Source: Cedecea lapagei
Lineage (GTDB): Bacteria > Pseudomonadota > Gammaproteobacteria > Enterobacterales > Enterobacteriaceae
Length of the DNA stretch: 64,000 nucleotides
Direction of reading: 5' to 3'
NCBI RefSeq assembly: GCF_900635955.1
Contig: NZ_LR134201.1
Span: 1,364,001-1,428,000 of the forward strand
In this document: piece after piece, positions 26,771-35,518 of the stretch
Numbering within the stretch: the stretch's first letter is position 1
Layout: each line of letters starts with the position of its first letter
Translations under genes and position numbers: made by a program
The notes under the pieces: model-generated
What the model was told of the DNA's origin: nothing
The model's input: only the letters and a program-made list of their open reading frames with translations
Database searches by the model: none

Positions 26771-27796
26771 TCAGCGCGCCTTAGAGGGATCGAAGGCGTC
26801 ACGAACCGCTTCGCCAATAAAAATTAACAGGGAGAGCAGGATTGCCAGCGATAAAAAGGCGGAAATGCCCAGCCACGGCGCCTGCAGATTATTTTTCCCC
26901 TGCAATACCAGCTCACCGAGCGATGGAGAGCCCAGCGGCAGACCAAAGCCTAGAAAATCGAGCGAGGTCAGGGTCGTTATCGATGCGCACAGAATAAAGG
27001 GCAGGAAGGTCAGAGTAGCCACCATGGCGTTGGGCAACATGTGGCGGGTCATGATAGACCAGTCGCTGACGCCCAGAGCTCGTGCCGCGCGAATATAGTC
27101 GAAGTTGCGGGTACGCAAAAACTCGGCACGCACAACGCCCACCAGACTCATCCAGCCAAACAACACGGTAATGCCCAGCAGCCACCAGAAATTGGGCTGT
27201 ACCACGCTCGAAAGCATGATGATCAAAAACAGCGTCGGCATGCCGGACCAGACTTCAATAAATCGTTGCCCCCACAGGTCGATGCGTCCGCCGTAATAGC
27301 CCTGCACCGCACCGGCCAGAACGCCAATGATGCTGGAGAAAAAGGTCAGCATTAGGCCGAAGAGGATGGAGATACGAGTGCCGTAGAGGATCCGCGCCAG
27401 TACGTCACTGCCGTTGGCATCTGTTCCGAGCCAGTTTTGCGCGTCTGGCGGCGAAGGGAAGGGCACATTGCTGGCGTAGTTGATGGTGTTGCTGCTAAAG
27501 CGTATCGGTGCCCAGAGGATCCAGCCTTTTTCATTGAGGCGCTCCGTCAGCCAGGGATCCTGGTAGTCCGCGGGGGTTGAAAGCGGGCCGCCAAAGTCGC
27601 TTTCACTGTAGTTTTTCAGCGACGGGAACCAGAGCTTACCTTCGTAACTCACCATCAGCGGGCGCTCGTTGGCGACCAGCTCTGCCCCCATGCTCAAAAC
27701 AAAAATCAGCGCAAAGATCCACAGCGACCAGTAGCCGCGACGGTTCTGGCGAAAGCGCGCCCAGCGCGCCTGGTTTACCGGACTTAATCGGCTCAT
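26771..27796 (-). CDS. yejE: Peptide/microcin C ABC importer permease YejE
   Basis: 341-residue inner-membrane permease of the DppC type. It has an N-terminal helix near 24-42, a long periplasmic segment, and five core helices from about 140. The ATPase-contact EAA-type loop is around 215-235 (RTRNFDYIRAARALGVSDW). Its ATG overlaps the yejB stop by one base (TAATG on the minus strand), indicating translational coupling within yejABEF. Confidence 0.94.
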   Translation of the reverse strand: MSRLSPVNQARWARFRQNRRGYWSLWIFALIFVLSMGAELVANERPLMVSYEGKLWFPSLKNYSESDFGGPLSTPADYQDPWLTERLNEKGWILWAPIRFSSNTINYASNVPFPSPPDAQNWLGTDANGSDVLARILYGTRISILFGLMLTFFSSIIGVLAGAVQGYYGGRIDLWGQRFIEVWSGMPTLFLIIMLSSVVQPNFWWLLGITVLFGWMSLVGVVRAEFLRTRNFDYIRAARALGVSDWSIMTRHMLPNAMVATLTFLPFILCASITTLTSLDFLGFGLPLGSPSLGELVLQGKNNLQAPWLGISAFLSLAILLSLLIFIGEAVRDAFDPSKAR

Positions 27797-28890
27797 TATC
27801 GTCCCTCAAAATCAATGCGGGGATCGACCAGCGTATAGGTGACATCGCTGATGATGTTGGTCAGCAGGCCAATCAGACTGAAAATATAAAGCGTGCCGAA
27901 GATCACCGGATAGTCGCGCGAAATCGTCGCTTCATAACCCAGAAGGCCGAGCCCGTTAAGGGAGAACATCACCTCAATAAGCAGTGAGCCGGTGAAGAAC
28001 ATGCTGATAAACGTCGCCGGAAAACCGGCAATCACCAGCAGCATGGCGTTGCGGAAGACGTGGCGATAGAGGATTTTTTTCTCATCCAGCCCTTTGGCCC
28101 GGGCGGTCACCACATACTGCTTGCGGATCTCATCGAGGAATGAGTTTTTCGTCAGCATCGTCAAGGTGGCAAAACCGCCGATAACCGTTGCCAGTACCGG
28201 CAGGGTGATGTGCCAGAGGTAATCAGTGATTTTGCTGTACCAGGGCAGGGCGTCAAAATTGGCCGACGTCAGCCCCCGTAGAGGGAACCAGTCGAGCCAT
28301 GTGCCGCCGGCAAACAGCACAATCAGCAGGATGGCAAACAAAAACGCCGGAATGGCGTAGCCGATGATAATAAAAATGCTGCTCCAGATATCAAAGCTGC
28401 TGCCGTTGCTCACCGCCTTGCGGATCCCCAGCGGAATCGACACCAGATAGATAATCAGCGTGCTCCACAGCCCGATTGAAATGGAGACCGGGAGGCTTTC
28501 TTTGATCAGCTTAATGACCGACGAGCTACGGAACAGGCTATTGCCGAAGTCAAAGCGTAAATAGTCGCCAAGCATAGAGAAATAGCGCTCGTGCAGCGGC
28601 TTGTCGAACCCGTAGCGGTGCACAATGTCCGCGATAACTTCCAGATCGAGCCCTCGTGCGCCACGGTACTGGCTGCTTGTGGCATCGCCTACGCCGGTTC
28701 GGGCATGGCCACTGCCCATGGCATCGTTATTCATGCCGGGCATCCCGCTGCTGTGGCCCATTTGTATCGCGGCAATCGCCTGGTCCACCGGCCCACCGGG
28801 GGCAATTTGCACGATGAAAAAGTTGATGGTGATGATTGCCCACAGCGTGGGAATGATAAGCAGCAAACGCCGCAGGATATAAGCGCCCAC
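27796..28890 (-). CDS. yejB: Peptide/microcin C ABC importer permease YejB
   Basis: 364-residue inner-membrane permease of the DppB type, equal in length to E. coli YejB. I chose the GTG at 28890 (GAYILRRLLLIIPTLWAI follows) because it matches the family start and has AGGGGGA 7 bases upstream. The frame is open further upstream but overlaps the 3' end of yejA. It has six helices, with the EAA-type loop at RKQYVVTARAKGLDEKKIL. The periplasmic insert near 60-75 is Met- and Gly-rich (GMPGMNNDAMGSGH), unlike E. coli. It starts 1 base after the yejA stop. Confidence 0.93.
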   Translation of the reverse strand: MGAYILRRLLLIIPTLWAIITINFFIVQIAPGGPVDQAIAAIQMGHSSGMPGMNNDAMGSGHARTGVGDATSSQYRGARGLDLEVIADIVHRYGFDKPLHERYFSMLGDYLRFDFGNSLFRSSSVIKLIKESLPVSISIGLWSTLIIYLVSIPLGIRKAVSNGSSFDIWSSIFIIIGYAIPAFLFAILLIVLFAGGTWLDWFPLRGLTSANFDALPWYSKITDYLWHITLPVLATVIGGFATLTMLTKNSFLDEIRKQYVVTARAKGLDEKKILYRHVFRNAMLLVIAGFPATFISMFFTGSLLIEVMFSLNGLGLLGYEATISRDYPVIFGTLYIFSLIGLLTNIISDVTYTLVDPRIDFEGR

Positions 28891-28891
28891 G

Positions 28892-30715
28892 TTATTCCCC
28901 CTGGCGTCGGTCGGCGGGCAGCTTCGCCGCTTTGTTAACGTCATACCACCAGTTATCGAAGCCGAGATTGTAAATCGGGTGGATGGCCGGACGAGAGAAT
29001 TTATTCCACCAGGCCAGACGGTCGGCCGACATATACCACATCGGCAGCATATAGTTGTTCCAGGTCAGTACGCGGTCAAGCGCGCGGCCAAGGGGCAGCA
29101 GTTTTTTCTTATCGCCCTGGCTGGCAATGATCATCCCGATAAGCTTGTCGATAACCGGGCTTTGCACGCCGGGGGCGTTATAGCTCGAATTGATGTACTC
29201 CGACGCCCAGATGATTTGCAGATCCGGGCTCGGGTAAGGCATTGCGCTATAGACGCGCGGCATCATGTCGTAATCGCGGCTGCGCAGGCGGCTGGAGAGT
29301 TGAGAGTTATCAACCTGACGAATGTTCATGGTGATGCCCAGGCGCTGCAAATTGCGCTGGAAGGGGAGGATCCATTGCGTATTGCCAGCCGTGCCGACCA
29401 GCAGTTCAAACACAAACGGCTTGCCGGTGGTGACATTCACCAGTTTCTGGTCTTTTAACTCCCAGCCCGCCTCTTTCAGCAGGCTGAGCGCCTTGAGCAG
29501 GTTTTCCCGATCAAACCCTCTGCCGTCCGATTTAGGCGGGTTGTAGATAGAGGTGAAGACCTCCGGCGGGAGATCTTTTTTCATCGGCGCCAGCAGCATC
29601 AGCTCGTCGGCATCAGGATAGCCGCGAGCCGCGTATTCCGTATTCTGGAAGTAGCTGTTTGCCCGGCTGTAGGCGCCGTAAAACAGCGCCTTGTTCATCC
29701 ATTCAAAATCAAAGGCCAGGCCGATGGCTTCCCTTATCCGACGGTCTGAGAAGATGGGGCGCTGGATGTTAAACGCCAGCCAGCGGGCGTCCTGCGCCGA
29801 TTCGTTTTTCTGTTCATCTTTAACGATGTAATGGTTGCTGAAGTTTTTACCGGTGTAGCGAGTGGCCCAGTTTTTGGCTGACACTTCGCTGCGGAAATCA
29901 AAAGCTCCGGCCTTGAAGGCCTCAAAGGCAACGTCATCGTCAAGGTAATAGTCATAGCGGATGGTATTAAAATTCCACCGTCCACGGTTAACGGGCAGAT
30001 TTGCCGCCCAGTAGTCGCGAACTCTCGAATAAGTGATGTATTGTCCCATTTTCCAGTCGGTGATTTTATACGGCCCGCTGGAAAGCGGTGGAGAGGAGAG
30101 CGGATCGCTCAGCTTGTGATCTTTCCAGAACTTTTCCGGGAAGACCGGCAGCGAGAATAACCCCAGCATTCTGTCTTTGCTCGGCGTGGCAAGCTCGATA
30201 CGCACGGTGAGCGGAGCAATGGCCCGCACCGTCGCACCTTTGTATATCAGCCGGAACTGCGGCACGCCTTCGGTCATAAACTTATTGAAGGTGAAGGCGA
30301 CGTCCTGCGCGGTAATCGGGCTACCGTCCTGATAACGAGCGCGGGGGTTGATTGACACTTCGGCCCAGGCAAAATTGGACGGGTAGCGAGCCATCTCGGC
30401 AATCAGCGGGTAATAGCTACCGGGCTCGTCGTCTGAAGTGGTGAACAGCGTGTCGTAAAGCGTATCGGTGCGTACGCCGGGGTTGCCCCGCATGGCATAA
30501 CGGTTGAAGTTATCAAAGGTGCCAATGGCAGAAAGGGTAATATTACCGCCCTTGGGAGCGGCTGGATTGACGTAATCAAACTGCGTGAAGTTGACGGCGT
30601 ACTTTGGTTCACCCAGCACGGCAAAGGAATAGCTTTCATTTATCTCTGCGGCGCGCGGCATCAGGGAAAACGTGATCAGGCAAAGCAGCATCAGTGCACG
30701 TACAGCTTTTGTCAT
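28892..30715 (-). CDS. yejA: Peptide/microcin C ABC importer binding protein YejA
   Basis: 607-residue periplasmic solute-binding protein of family 5 (DppA/OppA type), near the 604 of E. coli. The signal peptide covers about residues 1-22 (LMPRAA before EINESYSFAVLGEPKY). The typical LYDTLFTTSDDEPGSYYPLIAE segment and the C-terminal WYMSADRLAWWNKFSRP segment are present. It is the first gene of yejABEF, with genes that follow almost without gaps. The promoter must lie in the 108 bases between it and pdeN. Confidence 0.94.
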   Translation of the reverse strand: MTKAVRALMLLCLITFSLMPRAAEINESYSFAVLGEPKYAVNFTQFDYVNPAAPKGGNITLSAIGTFDNFNRYAMRGNPGVRTDTLYDTLFTTSDDEPGSYYPLIAEMARYPSNFAWAEVSINPRARYQDGSPITAQDVAFTFNKFMTEGVPQFRLIYKGATVRAIAPLTVRIELATPSKDRMLGLFSLPVFPEKFWKDHKLSDPLSSPPLSSGPYKITDWKMGQYITYSRVRDYWAANLPVNRGRWNFNTIRYDYYLDDDVAFEAFKAGAFDFRSEVSAKNWATRYTGKNFSNHYIVKDEQKNESAQDARWLAFNIQRPIFSDRRIREAIGLAFDFEWMNKALFYGAYSRANSYFQNTEYAARGYPDADELMLLAPMKKDLPPEVFTSIYNPPKSDGRGFDRENLLKALSLLKEAGWELKDQKLVNVTTGKPFVFELLVGTAGNTQWILPFQRNLQRLGITMNIRQVDNSQLSSRLRSRDYDMMPRVYSAMPYPSPDLQIIWASEYINSSYNAPGVQSPVIDKLIGMIIASQGDKKKLLPLGRALDRVLTWNNYMLPMWYMSADRLAWWNKFSRPAIHPIYNLGFDNWWYDVNKAAKLPADRRQGE

Positions 30716-30823
30716 CTTTATTCCTTGCCCGGTGGATGGGTGAGTGCGGGCGTAGCGTTCCTGCGCCCGGTAAGCCCATGATGGTTAATCATAAGTTAGC
30801 CAGCGAAGATAGTGCAATGTCTG

Positions 30824-32404
30824 TCAGTCTTTCAATTCGTCATAAAGCGTGTGGGAAGGATTCCAGCTGATCAGCTGGCTTAGCGTAAGCGGACGACTAA
30901 AGTAATACCCCTGCAGGAAGTTACAGCCGCGCTCGATAAGCCATTTCGCCTGCTCCGGCGTCTCTACGCCCTCCGCCACCGTATTCATATTCAGGCGTTG
31001 GGCAAGCGTCAGAACGGCGTCGAGCACCGGCGCCGTTACCGTCTCCATACCGATGGAGTTGACGAAGCCGCGGTCAATCTTCAGGTAATCCAGCGTAAAC
31101 CGCTCCAGGTAAATCAGCGCGCTGTGGCCGGTGCCGAAGTCATCAACCGCAATTTCAAACCCTTGCTCATGCAGCCAGGCGAAAATGCCCATTGCCTCTT
31201 TTTCTTTCAGCATGTCGCGCTCCGTTATCTCGAAAACCAGCTGGAAATGGTGCGGCGGCAGGGAAGCGGCAAAAGCCTGAATATCTTGCTTAAAAGTCGG
31301 AGAGTGAAGGTGGCTAGGGGCAAGGTTAACGCCCAGCTTTGCACCCGCAGGCAGAACCTTTTGCAGCGCAGGCGCATCTTTGGCTATCAGCTCGAAGAGA
31401 TGGCGAGTCAAGGGGACAATCAGCTGCTGGGCTTCGGCAAAGCCGATAAAAGCATCCGGCGGTATCATCCCAGCAGTGGGATGCTCCCAGCGCATCAGCA
31501 CTTCTATCCCATGCATCTGCAGAGCCTGTGAGTCGACAATCGGCTGGTAAACCACAAAGAACTGTCCGCGCTTGATGCCGGTAAGAATTTCTTTGCCGGC
31601 CCGTAGCTTCACCGACAGGAAATAGCCGCACAGCGCGGTGCCCAGCAGGCCGGATAATAATCCGGCAAGGATCGCGAGCTGAATATCCTCCACCGGCCAC
31701 GGAGTGCCGTAAATGTAGAGTTTAATCGGGTAATCGCTGAGAACGGAGATTCGCGTGGGGGAGGGAGGAAGTTCATCAACGTTAATGACGTCGGGAGAAT
31801 AAGAGGTTAGCGCTTTGTTTCCCACCACCAGCGCCATGGAGCGGATCTCCTGCTGTCGTGAGGTGAAGACCAGGTAGGGCGTAAGGTTGACGTTAAGGGT
31901 GGTAAAGACGCCTCGGCCGGCAGACAAAGGATTCAGAAACCAGGCGGCAATGACCGGCTTACCCGGCATCATCGGCGTGCCGTTCATAATCGCCAGGTCG
32001 ATGGTTTTATTGATATTCAGCTCGGGTTCCAGCGCATCCATCGACAGCTCCATGCTGCCGGTGGCGGAAGAACAGTAGGCAATGCCGTTACGCACCAGCA
32101 AAAAAGCGCGTACGTTCGGATTAAAAGCGGCGCGGGACGTAAGCTCGCCGCTGACCCTCTCACATTCGTTCATGGTTAAGGGCTGAATACCGTCGGCGGT
32201 GGCGTGGAGTTCTTTAAAAAAGGTCCCCAGGTAGCTGCTGATATCGCGAGCGAGGAGGTTATAAGCGGACTCACGCTTAGAGTGGAGCGCCAGGCTGGTC
32301 AGCCCCCCCACGAATACTGCGAAGAACAGCCCTATCAGCAGGCTGAATGCGACTATCTGTTTTGGCGTGCTAAAGTAGCGCGAAAAAATATTCTTATAAG
32401 ACAT
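30824..32404 (-). CDS. pdeN: Cyclic-di-GMP phosphodiesterase PdeN (Rtn), CSS-motif EAL protein
   Basis: Membrane phosphodiesterase that hydrolyses c-di-GMP to pGpG. It is 526 residues (518 in E. coli). One helix lies near 17-37, then a periplasmic CSS-motif sensor domain whose redox-active Cys appears in IAYCSSATG. A second helix lies near 240-262 and the EAL domain spans about 270-520. The signature glutamate is in GIEVLMRWEHP (EVL instead of EAL). Catalytic residues are intact: N in VNLAPSHL, FEITERD, DDFGTGHS, LKIDRGFV, AEGVE and QGYYFSRP. CSS-type enzymes are regulated by the DsbA/DsbB redox state in E. coli. The position between mepS and yejA matches K-12. Confidence 0.92.
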   Translation of the reverse strand: MSYKNIFSRYFSTPKQIVAFSLLIGLFFAVFVGGLTSLALHSKRESAYNLLARDISSYLGTFFKELHATADGIQPLTMNECERVSGELTSRAAFNPNVRAFLLVRNGIAYCSSATGSMELSMDALEPELNINKTIDLAIMNGTPMMPGKPVIAAWFLNPLSAGRGVFTTLNVNLTPYLVFTSRQQEIRSMALVVGNKALTSYSPDVINVDELPPSPTRISVLSDYPIKLYIYGTPWPVEDIQLAILAGLLSGLLGTALCGYFLSVKLRAGKEILTGIKRGQFFVVYQPIVDSQALQMHGIEVLMRWEHPTAGMIPPDAFIGFAEAQQLIVPLTRHLFELIAKDAPALQKVLPAGAKLGVNLAPSHLHSPTFKQDIQAFAASLPPHHFQLVFEITERDMLKEKEAMGIFAWLHEQGFEIAVDDFGTGHSALIYLERFTLDYLKIDRGFVNSIGMETVTAPVLDAVLTLAQRLNMNTVAEGVETPEQAKWLIERGCNFLQGYYFSRPLTLSQLISWNPSHTLYDELKD

Positions 32405-32564
32405 GGATGTATGAGTCCCACAAGGGCAAGCGAATTATCGTTTGTTCTATTATTTTTTCTGACTATAACCCATAACCCGGAAATTGTTTACTTTGTTTCA
32501 TCGGGTAACTATTCGCCGTGACTTTACCTGCAGGAAAAGTAACCCTCTGAATTTAAGACATAAA

Positions 32565-32590
32565 AAAAACGCTGCGTCGGCAGCGTTTTT
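32565..32590. terminator. Terminator downstream of mepS
   Basis: Perfect stem AAAAACGCTGC / GCAGCGTTTTT with a GTCG loop. It lies 65 bases beyond the mepS stop on the minus strand and has T runs on both strands. Confidence 0.85.
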
Positions 32591-32654
32591 AACGTTGGTG
32601 GTTTTGTTAAGTAGCCAAGGGAATAACCCTCAACAAAACGTATCTTTTACCGCA

Positions 32655-33221
32655 TCAGCTGCGGCTGAGCACCCGGCGCGCTTCGTTGTAGCGCTTCTTC
32701 CAGTAGGGCTCATCCATGCTGGAAATCACCACGCCGCTGCTGGTAGAGGCATGTACAAATTGGTTATTGCCAATGTAGATGCCAACATGACGCCCGGTTG
32801 ACCCCGCACGGAACAGAACCAAATCGCCGGTGCGTAATTTATTACGCGAAACGGATTTGCCGGTCTCCTGCTGCTCTGACGTTGAACGAGGCAGCGTTAA
32901 GCCAAACTGTTCCTGGAACGTGCGCTGCACAAAGGCAGAACAATCGATACCCGCTCTGCTGCTGCCGCCTAGACGGTAGCGTACACCTTTCCAGCTCGCG
33001 TATTGATCCATAATGCGTGATTTAACATCGACATTACGAACCATCTCTTCGAATTCATCCTGAGAGGCTTGCAGTAAAAAACCATCTTTTTCACCGACTG
33101 CATGCGTCTCAGAATGCATATTTGCTGTGTTAGTCGAACTACAGGCGGAGAGCATAACCGCTACCGCAATTGCGGGGATAGCCCGCAGGATGTATCTCAA
33201 AATAGGCTGAGATTTGACCAT
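32655..33221 (-). CDS. mepS: Murein DD-endopeptidase MepS (Spr), NlpC/P60 lipoprotein
   Basis: Outer-membrane lipoprotein that cuts D-Ala-mDAP cross-links so new glycan strands can be inserted; in E. coli its level is controlled by NlpI-Prc proteolysis. It is 188 residues, as in E. coli. The lipobox LSAC puts the lipidated Cys at 27. The NlpC/P60 domain has the catalytic Cys94 (GIDCSAF), His145 (GRHVGIY) and His157 (FVHAST). The start at 33221 has an AAGGGA ribosome site at a slightly long distance. It is transcribed alone between pdeN and lpxT. Confidence 0.96.
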   Translation of the reverse strand: MVKSQPILRYILRAIPAIAVAVMLSACSSTNTANMHSETHAVGEKDGFLLQASQDEFEEMVRNVDVKSRIMDQYASWKGVRYRLGGSSRAGIDCSAFVQRTFQEQFGLTLPRSTSEQQETGKSVSRNKLRTGDLVLFRAGSTGRHVGIYIGNNQFVHASTSSGVVISSMDEPYWKKRYNEARRVLSRS

Positions 33222-33576
33222 GTTGTTTGTTTTCCCTTGAAGTCCTTAACGAATAATTCGTTATACAAAATTACCAACGTGACGAGACTAATAACCTGAA
33301 AGCGCTGAAACAATTATTCATGCACAAAAATGTGGCTTACCGCACAATTTTATTCACGGCACAAATTTTAGGGCTGTAGCGCAAACTTTTCCGAGAGTAC
33401 CCGATCAAACCAGGCTATGCGAGCGTTTTTATTCTTATTTTTATAAGAAATTGTGATGATTCGTCGCGAAAGGTTATTTCGAACAAATGATCGACGATAG
33501 CGCTGGTTTTATCGTCAGGTCATTCAAAAGGAAGGGGATTTGGCGTGGGTAAATATTCATTTTACCGTCATGGTGT
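33222..33576 (-). promoter_or_regulatory. mepS upstream region with short repeated motifs
   Basis: Gene-free AT-rich stretch ahead of mepS. It carries four near-copies of GCACAAATTTT-like sequence starting near 33322, 33342, 33359 and 33379, about two helical turns apart. No other gene or RNA is visible. It should hold the mepS promoter. Confidence 0.4.
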
Positions 33577-33615
33577 TGAAAAAATAAGCAGATCCCCGGG
33601 GGAGCCCTGCTTATT
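33577..33615 (-). terminator. Terminator of lpxT
   Basis: Read on the minus strand, AATAAGCAG and CTGCTTATT form a perfect 9-bp stem with a GC-rich 15-base loop, followed by TTTTTT. It lies 26 bases after the lpxT stop. Confidence 0.85.
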
Positions 33616-33640
33616 CAACATCGTCGTGGCTTATTAGCCG

Positions 33641-34345
33641 TCAGCGAGAAGCTCTATATTTACCCGGCAGAGTACGGTTCAGTAGCGAAATTAACCGGTC
33701 ACTGAGTGGGGTTAAAAGTACCCACGGCAGGCCCACCAGGGCAATAGAAAGCGAGCCAACGTAGACATCGGTAAACCAGTGCGCGCCTATCATTATTCTT
33801 GGCGAAGAGAAGATAAAGAAGATCACACTCGCGATAAGAAACGCACGCACGCCGAAATAGCGCAGCATAAAACCGGTGAAGATAAGCAACATGAGGCCGT
33901 GATCGCCAGGGAAACTGTCGCGGGAGGCATCTTTGGTTGGGATGTGCAGCAGCTCGCTGACGCGATGGATATCGGTGAAGAACAGCGTCGGGCTGGCGTG
34001 CGCCACCGGGATAAGGTGACCTAGCTGATTAATCACGACCGCAGAAAGCAGCATGACAATACCCATCAACACCAGGCGGCGGCGGCCGGCGCCGTCCTCA
34101 CGCAGCCAGAACCAGGAGAAGAGTCCCCCCATGGCCAGCAGCGAAATGCCGTCGAAAGCGCGGTTATTGGTGATGGCTATCAGCGTTAAAAAGGCATGGC
34201 TCTTGACCAGTTCCTGATTAAAGAAATGGAACAGCGCTGAGTCAATGTTGAACCAAAATCCATGGTTCACGGGCAGATACCAGCTAAAGAACAGGGCAAG
34301 GCCCAGGGCGTTCAGCAGCAGGATTAGAGGGAGGCGATTAGTCAT
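33641..34345 (-). CDS. lpxT: Lipid A 1-diphosphate synthase LpxT
   Basis: Inner-membrane phosphotransferase that moves phosphate from undecaprenyl pyrophosphate to lipid A, making the 1-diphosphate form and recycling the lipid carrier. It is 234 residues (237 in E. coli) with about six helices. PAP2 acid-phosphatase motifs are present: KDASRDSFPGDHG and SPRIMIGAHWFTDV, containing the catalytic His residues. I chose ATG 34345 by alignment with E. coli; another ATG lies 21 bases upstream. Neither has a strong ribosome site. yeiR precedes it by 45 bases on the same strand. Confidence 0.92.
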   Translation of the reverse strand: MTNRLPLILLLNALGLALFFSWYLPVNHGFWFNIDSALFHFFNQELVKSHAFLTLIAITNNRAFDGISLLAMGGLFSWFWLREDGAGRRRLVLMGIVMLLSAVVINQLGHLIPVAHASPTLFFTDIHRVSELLHIPTKDASRDSFPGDHGLMLLIFTGFMLRYFGVRAFLIASVIFFIFSSPRIMIGAHWFTDVYVGSLSIALVGLPWVLLTPLSDRLISLLNRTLPGKYRASR

Positions 34346-34390
34346 GATGCAGTTTCTAAATCTCATTACGGGGGCGAAAAGGTAGACGCA

Positions 34391-35368
34391 TTAACTTAAA
34401 CGTAAGCTCAACAGGCTGGATTGCAGAGCGTTCCAGTCAGGGAGAGCCGAGTGTATCAACTCTATGCGGCTGTCAGGTGGCGGCGAGGATTGTGTTTCAA
34501 TATGCAGGTCATTGCCCTGGCGGTTGATACGGACCAGCCCTTCTGGAATGCGCAGCACGCCTTTGACGCGTTCAACCGGAGCAAGGCGCGCCCACTCCAG
34601 CAGGCCGATTGTGTCAAACACGGTTTCCTCATCGAAAATCCAGCCACAGGCGTGATAACCCTGCCCGCTGTTGACGCTGCGGCGCCAGCGCTGATGTCCG
34701 GGAAGACTTAGCGCAGCAAGGCCAGCAGTCACCGCCTGCGCATGCTGGTGCCCGGCGCTGGCCGGCAGCTCGCGCTGATTCAGACGGAGTTTGTCCAGTA
34801 ATCCGAGGTCGATAGCGCCGTTTTCAGCGTGAACCAGCTCCCGGCTGTCTCCCTGAGCCTGGTACCACTGCGCTAAGGCGGCCTGGCTTTCCGGCGTGGC
34901 GCGATCCTGTTTATTGGCCACAATAATATCCGCCGCGGCAAGCTGGTCGCGGAAGTTCTCATTATTGAGGGCTTTTTCATTCAGCAACTGGCGGGCATCC
35001 AGCAGGCAGAGCGTCGCGCGCAGATCAATCCACGGCTGATAAACTTCCGCGTTGAGCATATCGAGGATTTGCTTAGGGTGACCGAGGCCGGTGGGCTCAA
35101 TCAGCAGGCGATCCGGTTTCCCCTGGCGAAGTAGCGTGTTGAGGCCGACCTGCATTGGCAGGCCGTTAACGCAGCACATACAGCCGCCGGGGATCTCTTT
35201 GAGCAGCGCTCCGCTGTCCGCCAGCAGGGCGCCGTCAATGCCGACCTCGCCAAACTCATTTACCAGCACCGCCCATTTTTCATCGGCAGGTTTATTCGCC
35301 AGCAGATGCAGGATGGTGGTGGTTTTGCCGCTGCCAAGGAAGCCGGTGATTAGATTTGTTTTTGTCAC
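34391..35368 (-). CDS. yeiR: Zinc-binding GTPase YeiR (COG0523 metallochaperone family)
   Basis: G3E-family GTPase thought to deliver metal, probably zinc. It is 325 residues from GTG 35368 (TKTNLITGFLGSGKTT follows), chosen because it matches the E. coli start and has GGAG upstream. Walker A is GFLGSGKT, and the family metal motif CxCC appears as GGCMCCVNG near residue 63. NKQD is the base-recognition motif. The C-terminal CobW domain has ERVKGVLRIPEGL. It is upstream of lpxT on the same strand. Confidence 0.93.
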   Translation of the reverse strand: MTKTNLITGFLGSGKTTTILHLLANKPADEKWAVLVNEFGEVGIDGALLADSGALLKEIPGGCMCCVNGLPMQVGLNTLLRQGKPDRLLIEPTGLGHPKQILDMLNAEVYQPWIDLRATLCLLDARQLLNEKALNNENFRDQLAAADIIVANKQDRATPESQAALAQWYQAQGDSRELVHAENGAIDLGLLDKLRLNQRELPASAGHQHAQAVTAGLAALSLPGHQRWRRSVNSGQGYHACGWIFDEETVFDTIGLLEWARLAPVERVKGVLRIPEGLVRINRQGNDLHIETQSSPPPDSRIELIHSALPDWNALQSSLLSLRLS

Positions 35369-35518
35369 GGAAACTCCGGGGGGTTCACTACCTGTAAACC
35401 ACGTCAATCAGTAAGCCAGCGTTAATTATTTACGCTGACTATCCTGACGACAACCCGGTTAAAAGAGAAGCCTTAACGCCCTTGCCTCCGGGTAAAGCCC
35501 CGTTAAGCGCATTGAATG

